DNA of 64,000 nt. Source: Asanoa sp040676615 (lineage in GTDB: Bacteria; Actinomycetota; Actinomycetes; Mycobacteriales; Micromonosporaceae). A program made the position numbers and the translations under genes. The DNA is taken from assembly GCF_040676615.1 (NCBI RefSeq), contig NZ_JBFAPI010000001.1:186001-250000 (forward strand), written 5' to 3'. Below, in pieces: positions 38,656-46,191 of this stretch. A model generated the notes under the pieces. The model had not been told where the DNA came from. It searched no databases and saw only the letters and a list, made by a program, of their open reading frames with translations. Position 1 is the first letter of the stretch. Every line of letters starts with the position of its first letter.

Positions 38656-39417
38656 ATGGATCTGGGGCTGGCCGACCGCGTGTACGTGCTCACCGGCGCC
38701 ACCCGCGGCCTCGGCCTCGCGACCGCCCGCAGCCTGGTCGCGGACGGTGCCCGGGTGGTCGTCTCGTCACGCCACCCCGCCCACGTCGACGCCGCGGTCG
38801 CCGAACTCGGCGGCGTCGGCAAGGTCCGGGGCGTGGTGGCCGACCTGGCCGACGCCGACACCCCGGCCCGCCTGGTGTCCGCGGCGCAGGAGTCGTTCGG
38901 CCGCCTGGACGGGGCCCTGCTGTCGGTGGGCGGCCCACCCCGGGGCACCGCGCTCGACGCGTCCGACGACGACTGGCGCACCTCGTTCGAGACGGTGTTC
39001 CTGGGCGCGGTCCGCACCGCCCGGGTGGTCGCCGCGGCCCTGCCAGCGGGCGGGGCGATCGCGCTGGTGCTCTCCTCGTCGGCCCGCACCCCGATCCAGA
39101 GCCTGGGCATCTCCAACGGTTTCCGGCCCGGCCTGGTCGGCGTGGCCAAGGCCATGGCCGACGAACTGGGCCCGCGCGGCGTGCGCGTGGTCAGCCTGCT
39201 GCCGGGTCGCTTCCTCACCGACCGCACCCGCGACGCCTACGGCGACCCCGCGGACCCGACCAGGCCCCGCGCCGACGCCGCGTCGGACGTCCCGCTCCGC
39301 CGGATCGGCGACGCGGCCGAGTTCGGCCGCACGGCTGCCTTCCTGCTCTCCCCGGCGGCGTCCTACGTGACCGGCTCGTCGATCTCCGTCGACGGCGGCC
39401 TGATCCGCGCCCTGTGA
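38656..39417 (+). CDS. SDR-family protein lacking the YxxxK motif
   Basis: 253-residue Rossmann-fold short-chain dehydrogenase relative. The nucleotide-binding TGATRGLGLA is at residues 13-22 and the protein ends with the SDR signature SYVTGSSISVDGG. The usual catalytic Tyr-x3-Lys is missing: the aligned stretch reads ISNGFRPGLVGVAKAMADELG, placing Ser where Tyr and Arg where Lys are expected. It may bind NAD(P) without classic SDR chemistry. Stop overlaps the next GTG. Confidence 0.88.
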   Translation: MDLGLADRVYVLTGATRGLGLATARSLVADGARVVVSSRHPAHVDAAVAELGGVGKVRGVVADLADADTPARLVSAAQESFGRLDGALLSVGGPPRGTALDASDDDWRTSFETVFLGAVRTARVVAAALPAGGAIALVLSSSARTPIQSLGISNGFRPGLVGVAKAMADELGPRGVRVVSLLPGRFLTDRTRDAYGDPADPTRPRADAASDVPLRRIGDAAEFGRTAAFLLSPAASYVTGSSISVDGGLIRAL

Positions 39418-39956
39418 CCCGCCCGACCAAGGCCGATCTGGCCGCCGCGGCCGAGGTGACCCTGCCGGATGTGATCGGGTCCGATCTTCGGGTGCTCTTC
39501 GTGGGGATCAACCCCGGCCTCTACTCCGCGGCGACCGGGCACCACTTCGCTCGCCCGGGCAACCGGTTCTGGCCGGCCCTGCACCGCTCCGGCTTCACCG
39601 ACCATCAGCTCGACCCGGCCCAGCAGATGTCCCTTCTGGACGTCGGCCTGGGCATCACCAACATCGTCTCCCGCGCCAGCGCCCGTGCTGACGAGCTGTC
39701 CGCGGCCGAACTCGTCGCCGGCGGAGAGGCGCTGGCGGCCAAGGCCGCGCGGTGGCGGCCGCGCTGGGTGGCGGTGGTCGGCATGACCGCCTACCGCACG
39801 GCCTACCGGCGGCCCAAGGCGACCGTGGGTCCACAGGACCATCTCCTGGGCGCGTCACGGGTCTGGGTGCTGCCCAACCCGAGCGGGCTGAACGCCCACT
39901 ACACGCCGGTCACGCTGGCGGCGGCGTTCGCCGAGCTGCGGGCGGTCGCCGGGTGA
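39414..39956 (+). CDS. mug: G/U mismatch-specific DNA glycosylase
   Basis: 180-residue uracil-DNA glycosylase of the Mug/TDG family, which removes uracil or thymine mispaired with guanine. The active-site motif GINPGLYSA lies near residue 33, followed by GHHFARPGNRFWPAL, and the second motif LPNPSGLNAHY near residue 155. GTG 39414 overlaps the SDR stop and the stop overlaps the SET gene's GTG, so three genes are translationally linked. Confidence 0.93.
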   Translation: MTRPTKADLAAAAEVTLPDVIGSDLRVLFVGINPGLYSAATGHHFARPGNRFWPALHRSGFTDHQLDPAQQMSLLDVGLGITNIVSRASARADELSAAELVAGGEALAAKAARWRPRWVAVVGMTAYRTAYRRPKATVGPQDHLLGASRVWVLPNPSGLNAHYTPVTLAAAFAELRAVAG

Positions 39957-40453
39957 TCGACCCGCCCGCGCCGGACTGCTGGCTGCATCCGGCCGTCGAG
40001 GTCCGCGACTCGCCGATCGCCGGGCGCGGTCTCTTCGCCACGGCCGTCATCCCGGCCGGCACGGTGGTCTCCCGGCTCGGCGGTCGGCTGGTCTCCGGCC
40101 GGGAGCTGCGGGAGCTGTTGGCGGGCGATTCCTACGTCGACACCATCACGGTGGACGCCGACCTGCACCTGGTGCTGCCACCGCGGCGGCCGAACGGTTA
40201 CGGCAACCACAGCTGCGACCCCAACCTGTGGTGGGTCGGCGCGTACGAGCTGGCGGCTCGCGTGACGATCGCGGCGGGCGAGGAGCTGACCAACGACTAC
40301 GCCACCAGCACGGCGGACCCGGCGTTCACCATGGCCTGCTCCTGCGGCTCACCCCGCTGCCGCGGCGTGGTCACCGGCGACGACTGGCGCCGGGCCGACC
40401 TGCACGAGCGCTACGGCCCGCACTGGGTCCCGGCCCTCGCCCGGCGGCGGTAG
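39953..40453 (+). CDS. SET domain-containing protein
   Basis: 166-residue protein with a compact SET lysine-methyltransferase fold. SPIAGRGLFATAVIPAG is the SET-N start, YGNHSCDPNLWW is the NHxxxPN-like cofactor motif near residue 84, and ELTNDYAT the second SAM/catalytic motif. A post-SET-like CSCGSPRCRG follows, able to bind zinc with the upstream Cys. Targets in bacteria are unknown. GTG 39953 overlaps the mug stop (GTGA). Confidence 0.88.
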   Translation: MIDPPAPDCWLHPAVEVRDSPIAGRGLFATAVIPAGTVVSRLGGRLVSGRELRELLAGDSYVDTITVDADLHLVLPPRRPNGYGNHSCDPNLWWVGAYELAARVTIAAGEELTNDYATSTADPAFTMACSCGSPRCRGVVTGDDWRRADLHERYGPHWVPALARRR

Positions 40454-40513
40454 GTATGCCGACCGCGCACCGCCGGACCTCAGCGGCGCTGCCGGGCGCT
40501 GATTTCAGCGGAG

Positions 40514-40801
40514 CTAATGCCGGTGCCGGCCCAGGCGTTCGCGGACCATCTGCCCGAACAGGCCGTTGGGCTGGCCGCACGACAGGCAGGTGAACGTCTC
40601 GTCGAGCCGGCCCGTGCCGCACTGGTCGCACGAGCCGTGGTCGCGCGGGTCGTGATAGGACCGCAACGCCGCCACGAGCGCCTCCGCCGCGGCCGGACTC
40701 AACGTCACCGTCAGCGACACCGGCCGTCCCGAACCGGGCGCCAGCGCGTCGGTCCGTGCCGCGAACGAGGCCAGCGCGGCCTCCACCTCGGCGGCGTTCA
40801 T
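40514..40801 (-). CDS. Small zinc-ribbon protein
   Basis: 95-residue protein with an Ala-rich helical N-terminus and two C-terminal CxxC knuckles (SCDQCGTG and CLSCGQPN) about 16 residues apart, forming a predicted zinc ribbon. ATG 40801 has GGGTGG just upstream; the longer ORF start at 40819 is less likely. It lies 40 nt downstream of the ABC permease in the same direction and may be the last gene of that operon. Function unknown. Confidence 0.75.
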   Translation of the reverse strand: MNAAEVEAALASFAARTDALAPGSGRPVSLTVTLSPAAAEALVAALRSYHDPRDHGSCDQCGTGRLDETFTCLSCGQPNGLFGQMVRERLGRHRH

Positions 40802-40841
40802 CGGGCCACCCGGAAGCAAACCACGCCGATCTCCGTAGGTT

Positions 40842-42251
40842 TCATCGGACCAGGATCTGGACGGCGACGGCGATAGCGATCACGTCGGGGCCGCGGACGA
40901 CCTGGCGGATCAGGTCGACCGGCATCGAGCCCATGGGGGATTCCGCCACCGAGCCACCGTAGATCATGGGGCCGCGGGTCGCGGACCGGTACACGCCCCC
41001 GGCCACGGCGAGGACCAGAAACACCGGCAGCCAGGTCGGGCCGGCACCGACCGCGGGCACGGTCGCGAGCCACCAGAGCGCGGCCGCGAGCGTCGGCACG
41101 ACGAGGTGGATCATTTTCAGGCTGCCGTCGGTGCCGCCGATCGCCCGGCGCAGACCGGCCGAGCGGGAGATGCCGCGCAGGCCGCCGGCGAACCGGTCGG
41201 CGGCCAGGAAGGCGGCGATCACCTGCACCGACGGTGCGACGGCGGGGAGGGCGACCTGCACGGCGTACACCGCGAGAACGAGCACCGCCCACCAACCGAG
41301 GGCGGCCGGGTTGCGGCCGATCCGGCGGACGTCGGCCTGGAGCAGCACCCAACCGCGCGGACCGGGCCGGAAGCGGCCCGTGCGGACCCGGCCGACCGCG
41401 CGCCAGCGCTGGTTCTCCACGACCGCGGCCAGCATCGACGGGTCCAGCAGCAACAGCGCCGACGACGCGGCCGAGGCGAAGCGGGCTCCCGTCGACAGCG
41501 TCGAACGGTCGATTCGCGGCAGCGCGCGCACGGCCAGAACCAGGAAGATCGCCGCGGGTACGAGGCCCGCCAGCGCGACGGCCGGCAGCACCGACACCGG
41601 CGGCCGGGGCGGAGCGTGGTCGAAAAGGCCGTAGTCGAGCACCACCCCGAGCACCAGCACTCCGCCCACGCCCGCCAGCACCACGGCCGGCCAGCGGGTG
41701 CGGCGGCCGAAGAACGCCTGTGCCGACACGGCGCCGGCGGCGAACGCGGTGCCCCAGGTCAGGCCGGCGACGGCCGCCCACACGTAGCCGCCGGACCGGC
41801 CGATCGCGGCGGCCACCGCGGCCAGCAGGGCCGCGCCGCCGGCCGCGGCCAGCGCCAGGCCGGCGAACCTCGGTGCGAGCAGCGCCCGCCGGGAGATCGG
41901 CGTGCTCGCCAGCCAACTCTGCACGGCCGGGCCGACCTGTAGCGGGCCGACGGCGGTCAGGCCCTGCCAGACGAAACCGGCCAGCGCGATGCCGGCGCCG
42001 ACCCCGATCCAGTAGCGCGCGGCCGGGTCCGCGGGAGACGCCTTCACCTCGCGGTGCAGGAAGCCGCTGATCGAGTCGATACCGGCCCAGCCGTAGATCG
42101 CGATCAGGAAAGCGATCATGTAGAGGTCGGTCAGCAGGTCGCCGATCGACCGGTCGCGGTGCTGGCGGCGGGCGCGGCGCAGCCGGGCCTTCAGCTCGCC
42201 GGCCGGTGGCGGTGCCGCCCCGGGTGGCGGCATCAGGGTCGTAGTGGTCAC
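40842..42251 (-). CDS. ABC-type permease, DUF6297-like
   Basis: 469-residue integral membrane protein with roughly ten to twelve hydrophobic segments and a soluble loop around residues 270-320. An N-terminal cytoplasmic stretch rich in Arg (KARLRRARRQHRDR) precedes the first segment. I recognise it as a DUF6297-type permease from general resemblance and from pairing with the ATPase whose stop overlaps its ATG (ATGA at 42248-42251). Cargo unknown; it may serve the upstream DUF692 cassette. Confidence 0.82.
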   Translation of the reverse strand: MTTTTLMPPPGAAPPPAGELKARLRRARRQHRDRSIGDLLTDLYMIAFLIAIYGWAGIDSISGFLHREVKASPADPAARYWIGVGAGIALAGFVWQGLTAVGPLQVGPAVQSWLASTPISRRALLAPRFAGLALAAAGGAALLAAVAAAIGRSGGYVWAAVAGLTWGTAFAAGAVSAQAFFGRRTRWPAVVLAGVGGVLVLGVVLDYGLFDHAPPRPPVSVLPAVALAGLVPAAIFLVLAVRALPRIDRSTLSTGARFASAASSALLLLDPSMLAAVVENQRWRAVGRVRTGRFRPGPRGWVLLQADVRRIGRNPAALGWWAVLVLAVYAVQVALPAVAPSVQVIAAFLAADRFAGGLRGISRSAGLRRAIGGTDGSLKMIHLVVPTLAAALWWLATVPAVGAGPTWLPVFLVLAVAGGVYRSATRGPMIYGGSVAESPMGSMPVDLIRQVVRGPDVIAIAVAVQILVR

Positions 42252-42865
42252 CCGCCGATGCCGATCCGCACGTCGGCGACCGCGTCGACGAGTTCGGTGT
42301 CGTGGGAGGCCATCAGCACGGCCGTGCCGGCCGCCTTCTCCCGCCGCAGCCGATCGGTCAGCCAGGCCCGGCCGTCGACGTCGAGCCGCTGCTCGGGCTC
42401 GTCGAGCACCAGCACCCGGCGCGGGCGGACCAGGCAGGACGCGAGCGCGAGGCGGCGTCGCTGGCCGCTGGACAGGGTGATCGGCAGTTGGTCGCGGGCG
42501 GATTCCAGGCCCAGCTCACCGAGGACCTCGTCGACCGGGTCACCACCGCCGCCGTGTGCGTAGGCCAGCAGCGCGAGGTGCTCGGCCACCGACAGGTCGG
42601 GGAAGAAGTCGATGTCGTCGAGCGCCGCGGCCATGATCCCCCGGGCCCAGGCGTCGGTCTCGTAGATCCGGCGCCCGCCGACCGTCACCACCCCCTCGTC
42701 GGGCCGGTCGGCGCCGATCACGCAGCGCAGCAGCGTCGTCTTGCCCGAGCCGTTGGCACCGAGCACGGCACCGACCTGGCCGGGTTCGACGGTGAAGGTG
42801 ACCGCGTCGAGCACCACGAGGTTGCCGAACCGGCGGGTCAGTCCTTCGGCCTTAAGCGAGTCCAC
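42248..42865 (-). CDS. ABC transporter ATP-binding protein
   Basis: 205-residue single ATPase domain. Walker A is GANGSGKTT near residue 36, the signature is the variant LSSGQRRRLALA, Walker B LVLDEPEQRLD and switch His in MASHDTEL. Start GTG 42865 has GGGAGAG about 14-10 nt upstream and overlaps the 3' end of the DUF692 partner gene by 28 nt. It forms a transporter with the following permease. Confidence 0.9.
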   Translation of the reverse strand: MDSLKAEGLTRRFGNLVVLDAVTFTVEPGQVGAVLGANGSGKTTLLRCVIGADRPDEGVVTVGGRRIYETDAWARGIMAAALDDIDFFPDLSVAEHLALLAYAHGGGGDPVDEVLGELGLESARDQLPITLSSGQRRRLALASCLVRPRRVLVLDEPEQRLDVDGRAWLTDRLRREKAAGTAVLMASHDTELVDAVADVRIGIGG

Positions 42866-43356
42866 AACCCGCCACTCTCCCAGAGCGCCCCGGAGCGGAC
42901 GCTGCGGGCCCAGCCGGAAAGCCGGCCGCGGGGCACGGGTGCGGAGATTCCGTCGTAGCGCCAGGCCGCCTCTCGGGCCGCCAGCTCGGCCGCGGCCGGC
43001 CCAGTGCGCGGGGCCAGCGACCGGGCCAGGTCCCATCCGTCCCGCAGCGAGCCGTTGGTCGGCCGGGCGGCGGCCCATTCCATGAACACCGCCGGCCACC
43101 GGTCGCCCCGGTCGGCCGCGAGCAGCGGCCAGGCCCGCGCGACCTCACCGGCCCGCTTGCGCAACAGGGCGTCGCGGGCGATGCCGACCAGCCGCTCGTC
43201 GAATCCGTGCGGCACGGCCGCGCCCGACGTCAACGCCGCGACCAGCGCCGCCTGCCGGGCCGCCAGGTCGCCGGTCGCGTGCTCGCCCGCCGGCCGCGGC
43301 CCGGCGTCGCCGGTCGCGTGACCGCCCGCCGGCCGGGCCGCGAGGTCGCCGGTCAT
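42838..43356 (-). CDS. Partner protein of DUF692 enzyme (SCO6045-like C-terminus)
   Basis: 172-residue soluble protein. Residues ~1-36 form a 13-residue tandem repeat (TGDLAARPAGGHA-like). The rest, with VPHGFDERLVGIARDALLRKRAGEV, WPLLA and the later LRDGWDLARSLA, resembles the conserved protein found next to DUF692/TIGR04222 genes in actinobacteria. By analogy with MbnC- and TglI-type partners of MNIO enzymes it may recruit the substrate peptide to DUF692; that role is inferred. ATG 43356 overlaps the DUF692 stop (ATGA) and lies in the 39-bp repeat. Confidence 0.75.
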   Translation of the reverse strand: MTGDLAARPAGGHATGDAGPRPAGEHATGDLAARQAALVAALTSGAAVPHGFDERLVGIARDALLRKRAGEVARAWPLLAADRGDRWPAVFMEWAAARPTNGSLRDGWDLARSLAPRTGPAAAELAAREAAWRYDGISAPVPRGRLSGWARSVRSGALWESGGLWTRLRPKD

Positions 43357-43359
43357 GTG
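43267..43359. repeat. 39-bp tandem repeat at partner-gene start
   Basis: The 15-mer GTCGCCGGTCGCGTG recurs at 43267-43281, 43306-43320 and, with two changes (CAT for CGC), at 43345-43359: an exact 39-nt period. In the third copy the change creates the partner gene's ATG. It encodes about 2.5 copies of a 13-residue repeat. Confidence 0.85.
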
Positions 43360-44168
43360 ACTGCCGGGTAGCCGGATGCGGCCGCGATCGCGTCCAGCTC
43401 GGCTCGCAAGGTGTCGGCGGCCGGGTAGGCGCCGTCGCGTTCCAGCAGCAGGGCCGGTGGCCGGCAGCGGGCGCAGAGGGCCGAGACCAGGTCGAGCACC
43501 GGCTCCGGCACCGGGTGGGTGTGCGTGTCGTGGTAGACGCCGCCGGCCTCGGCCCCGCCGGCTACGTGGCAGTAGGCGATGCGGTCCAGCGGCAGCGCGT
43601 CGAGCAGGGCGAGCGGGTCGGTGCCGCGGTTGCGGGCGTTCGCGTACACGTTGGCGATGTCGAGCAGCAGCAGCGCGTCGGTGCGCTCCAGGATCTCGGT
43701 CAGGAACTCGGCCTCGCTCAGTTCGTCGTCGGGCCAGTCGAAGACCGCGGCGATCGGTTCCAGAGCGATCGGGACCGCAAGAGCGGCCTGGGTACGGGCG
43801 ACGTTGGCCACGACCGCGTCGACCGCCTCCCGGCTGCGGGGGAGGGGTAGCAGGTGGCCGGCCTCGACCCCGCCCGCCCGGACGAACGCGATGTGCTCGC
43901 TGACCAGCGGCGCGTCGAGCAGCGAGGCGACCGCGGCGAGGTGGTCGACCCGGTCCGGGTCGACCGGTTCGGCGCCACCGAGCGACAGTCGCACGCCGTG
44001 CGGGATGACGGCGACGTCGCGGTCCCGCAGCGCGGCGAGGCCTGGCGGGACCGGCGCGTCGGCGTGCACCGACTCGGCGACCACCTCGACGAAGCGCAGC
44101 CCGGGCAGCTCCGCGACGAAACCGGCGATCTCGGGTCGCCAGCCGATGCCGACGCCGTAGGGCGTCAT
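43353..44168 (-). CDS. DUF692 multinuclear iron (MNIO) enzyme
   Basis: 271-residue TIM-barrel protein of the DUF692 (MbnB/TglH-like) family of multinuclear non-heme iron enzymes that oxidatively modify cysteine-containing peptides. Likely metal ligands are H57 (VIPHGVRLSLGG), E91/H92 (SEHIAF), E137 (ALEPIA), D170 and N173 (DIANVY), H201 (CHVAGG), D214/H216 (HDTHTHP) and E243 (LLERDG). ATG 44168 overlaps the stop of the Cys-rich membrane protein, and its stop overlaps the partner gene. The neighbouring Cys/Gly tail is a plausible substrate. Confidence 0.9.
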   Translation of the reverse strand: MTPYGVGIGWRPEIAGFVAELPGLRFVEVVAESVHADAPVPPGLAALRDRDVAVIPHGVRLSLGGAEPVDPDRVDHLAAVASLLDAPLVSEHIAFVRAGGVEAGHLLPLPRSREAVDAVVANVARTQAALAVPIALEPIAAVFDWPDDELSEAEFLTEILERTDALLLLDIANVYANARNRGTDPLALLDALPLDRIAYCHVAGGAEAGGVYHDTHTHPVPEPVLDLVSALCARCRPPALLLERDGAYPAADTLRAELDAIAAASGYPAVT

Positions 44169-45088
44169 CCGCCGCACCCGCCGCCACCGCAGCCGCCCCC
44201 GCCGCCGCAGGAGCTGCCGCCGCTGCACGAGCTGCCGCCGCCGCACGAGGAGCCGCTGCCGCAGGACGAGCCGCCGCTGCTGGAACCGGAGCCGGTGACC
44301 GCCCGGTTGATCTCGGCCTCGGCGGCGAACGCCGGGTCGACCATGTAGAGCGTCGACGCGCCGAACAGCGCGATGCCCATGGCCGCCGCGCCCGCGCCGT
44401 AGGTCGCGTAGCTCGGCGACTGGCCGGGGGACAGGTGCTGGTTTTCGGTCCGCAGGCTGGCCAGCGCGCTGGTGCCCGCCCTCGTCCGGGTCTTGGCCCG
44501 GGCCAGGCTGAGCAGCATCCAGACGACGGTGACGAGCACCAGGACGGTCAGGAAGCCGACCGGGCGCTCGTTGGCCATGCCGGCCGAGATCCGCGCGCCG
44601 CCGAGCACGATCACCGGCAGGAGCAGCAGCGCCGCCAGCCGCGACTGGCCGCGCTGCCCGCGGGACAGCAGCAGGCCGGCGCGCTCGAGGCCGGCCCGGA
44701 TGTCGTCGAGGGTGCTCGACACCCACGGGTCGCCGGTCAGGTCGCGGGTCCGCAGCCGTTTGCCGGCGGCGTTGTAGACGGCCGTGTCCAGCGCCGTCGA
44801 ACCGGCCGGCAGCGGCCCGGTCGGCACCAGCGTGCGGTCAGGGTTGGCACCGATCGCGCCGGCCCGGCGCAACCCGCCCAGCGCGGCGTAGGTGGTCAGC
44901 TGCGGGCCACCGTTGAGGAACGCGACCTGGTCGGGCGTCAGCCGCGGGCCGGGGCCGGTGTGGCCGCGGGCGAGCAACGACCGGACGATCGCCGTGGCGA
45001 CGATGGCGGCTAGCGCCAGCGCCACATAGAGCCCGAGGAAGCTGGGACCGGAGATGCCCCAGGTGTCGCCGGGTGCGGCCAGTGTCAT
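44165..45088 (-). CDS. TIGR04222-like membrane protein with periodic Cys tail
   Basis: 307-residue protein. One membrane segment near residues 15-37 is followed by a ~110-residue soluble domain, then segments near 150-170, 178-198 and 232-252. The C-terminal ~40 residues are Gly/Ser/Cys only, with cysteines at about 276, 282, 288, 294, 300 and 305: a regular C-x5-C spacing (last C-x4-C). This matches TIGR04222 (near_uncomplex) proteins, which end in Cys/Gly tails. AGGAGA precedes ATG 45088. Translationally coupled to DUF692, whose likely substrate it is. Confidence 0.85.
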   Translation of the reverse strand: MTLAAPGDTWGISGPSFLGLYVALALAAIVATAIVRSLLARGHTGPGPRLTPDQVAFLNGGPQLTTYAALGGLRRAGAIGANPDRTLVPTGPLPAGSTALDTAVYNAAGKRLRTRDLTGDPWVSSTLDDIRAGLERAGLLLSRGQRGQSRLAALLLLPVIVLGGARISAGMANERPVGFLTVLVLVTVVWMLLSLARAKTRTRAGTSALASLRTENQHLSPGQSPSYATYGAGAAAMGIALFGASTLYMVDPAFAAEAEINRAVTGSGSSSGGSSCGSGSSCGGGSSCSGGSSCGGGGGCGGGGCGG

Positions 45089-45115
45089 CGTGGTCTCCTG
45101 TTTCGCAGGGCGCGT

Positions 45116-45129
45116 GCGCCCATTGTGGA
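45116..45129 (-). repeat. 14-bp element upstream of Cys-tail gene (copy 1)
   Basis: GCGCCCATTGTGGA (TCCACAATGGGCGC on the gene strand) lies 28-41 nt upstream of the ATG at 45088. An identical copy precedes the paralogous gene. It may be promoter sequence (CACAAT as -10 box) preserved from gene duplication. Confidence 0.6.
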
Positions 45130-45182
45130 TCGACCCCGCCACCGGGGCCGAAATCGGTCGTGATCCCGACGACCAGGGCCGG

Positions 45183-46115
45183 TCATCCGCCGCACCCGCT
45201 GCCACCGCCACCGCAGCCACCGCCGGAGCCGGCTTCGGCCCCGGAACCGGATCCGTAACCGGTGCCCGTGCCGAACAGGCCCGGCAGGTAGCCCGCGGTC
45301 CCGGCCGTGGCCGCGCCCGCCGCCCCCGTCCAGCGGACCTCCGCCGCGACGGCCAGGGCGGGATCGAGCAGGAACAGCGCGGACGCGCCGAAGAGCGCGA
45401 CACCCATCGCGGCCGTCGCGGCGTCGTAGGTCGCGTAGCTCGGATGATGGTCGGGCCCGAGGTGGGCATGGCGTGCCCGCAGCCGGAGCACCGCCGTGTC
45501 GCCGGCCCTGGTGCGCCACGGTGCCCGGCTGAGCAGGCTGGCGATCAGCCAACAGCTCGACACGGTGACGAGCAGGATGAGGATGTCGGCCGGCCGGTGT
45601 GCCCGGGCGCCGGCCGCGATGCGGACGCCGCCGAGCGCGATCACGGGGAGCAGGATGAGCGCCGCGGCCCGGTAGCCCCAGGCCCGCCCGCGCGAGACCA
45701 GCAGCCGGTCGCCCTCCAGGCCGCGGCGCAGGTCGTCGAGGGCGCGCTGGACGGACGCGTCGCCGCTGAGCCGCGCCACCCGCGTGCCGGGCCCGGCCGC
45801 GGCGTGCACGGCGCGGTCGAGGGCGCCGGCGTCGGCCGGGACCGGCCCGGTCGCCCTCGGCCCGCGGCCCGGACGCGCTCCGATCGCCTCGGCCCGCCGC
45901 AGCGCGGCCAGGGCGGCGTACACCGCGAGCCGGCGGCCGCCGGCGAGGAACGCCAACCGTCGCGGGTCGAGGCCGTCGAGGTCAGGAGTGGTGCCACCGC
46001 GCCTGATCGCCGCGCGCACCCACCGCGTGGCCAGGACCGCGGTCGCGGCCAGCGCGACGTACCCCACCAGGAAGGCGGGTCCGGGAATCCCCCAGGTCGA
46101 CGCGGCCATCACCAT
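45183..46115 (-). CDS. TIGR04222-like membrane protein, paralog with short Cys tail
   Basis: 310-residue paralog of the next gene: the shared start TWGIxGPxFL, the soluble domain (RRLAFLAGGRRLAVYAALAALRRA) and four membrane segments all align. Its Gly-rich tail holds only two cysteines (CGGGGSGC at the extreme C-terminus), so it may be a divergent substrate or structural partner. Starts at 46124, 46115 and 46109 are all possible without a ribosome binding site; I prefer 46115 because the sequence over 46124 matches upstream DNA of the paralog. 94 nt separate it from the paralog. Confidence 0.8.
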   Translation of the reverse strand: MVMAASTWGIPGPAFLVGYVALAATAVLATRWVRAAIRRGGTTPDLDGLDPRRLAFLAGGRRLAVYAALAALRRAEAIGARPGRGPRATGPVPADAGALDRAVHAAAGPGTRVARLSGDASVQRALDDLRRGLEGDRLLVSRGRAWGYRAAALILLPVIALGGVRIAAGARAHRPADILILLVTVSSCWLIASLLSRAPWRTRAGDTAVLRLRARHAHLGPDHHPSYATYDAATAAMGVALFGASALFLLDPALAVAAEVRWTGAAGAATAGTAGYLPGLFGTGTGYGSGSGAEAGSGGGCGGGGSGCGG

Positions 46116-46116
46116 G

Positions 46117-46130
46117 GCGCCCATTGTGGA
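46117..46130 (-). repeat. 14-bp element upstream of paralog (copy 2)
   Basis: Identical to 45116-45129. Here it overlaps the farthest candidate start codon, which argues that this ATG (46124) is leader DNA and that translation starts downstream. Confidence 0.6.
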
Positions 46131-46191
46131 GTTGCCGCACCACCGTGCGTAAGGCCGCTGGGAGCCGCCGGAGGTAACGGCGACGTGACCG

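Noticed and set aside
43267..43359. Repeats at 39-bp period considered as CRISPR
   Set aside because: The units are contiguous coding repeats without unique spacers.
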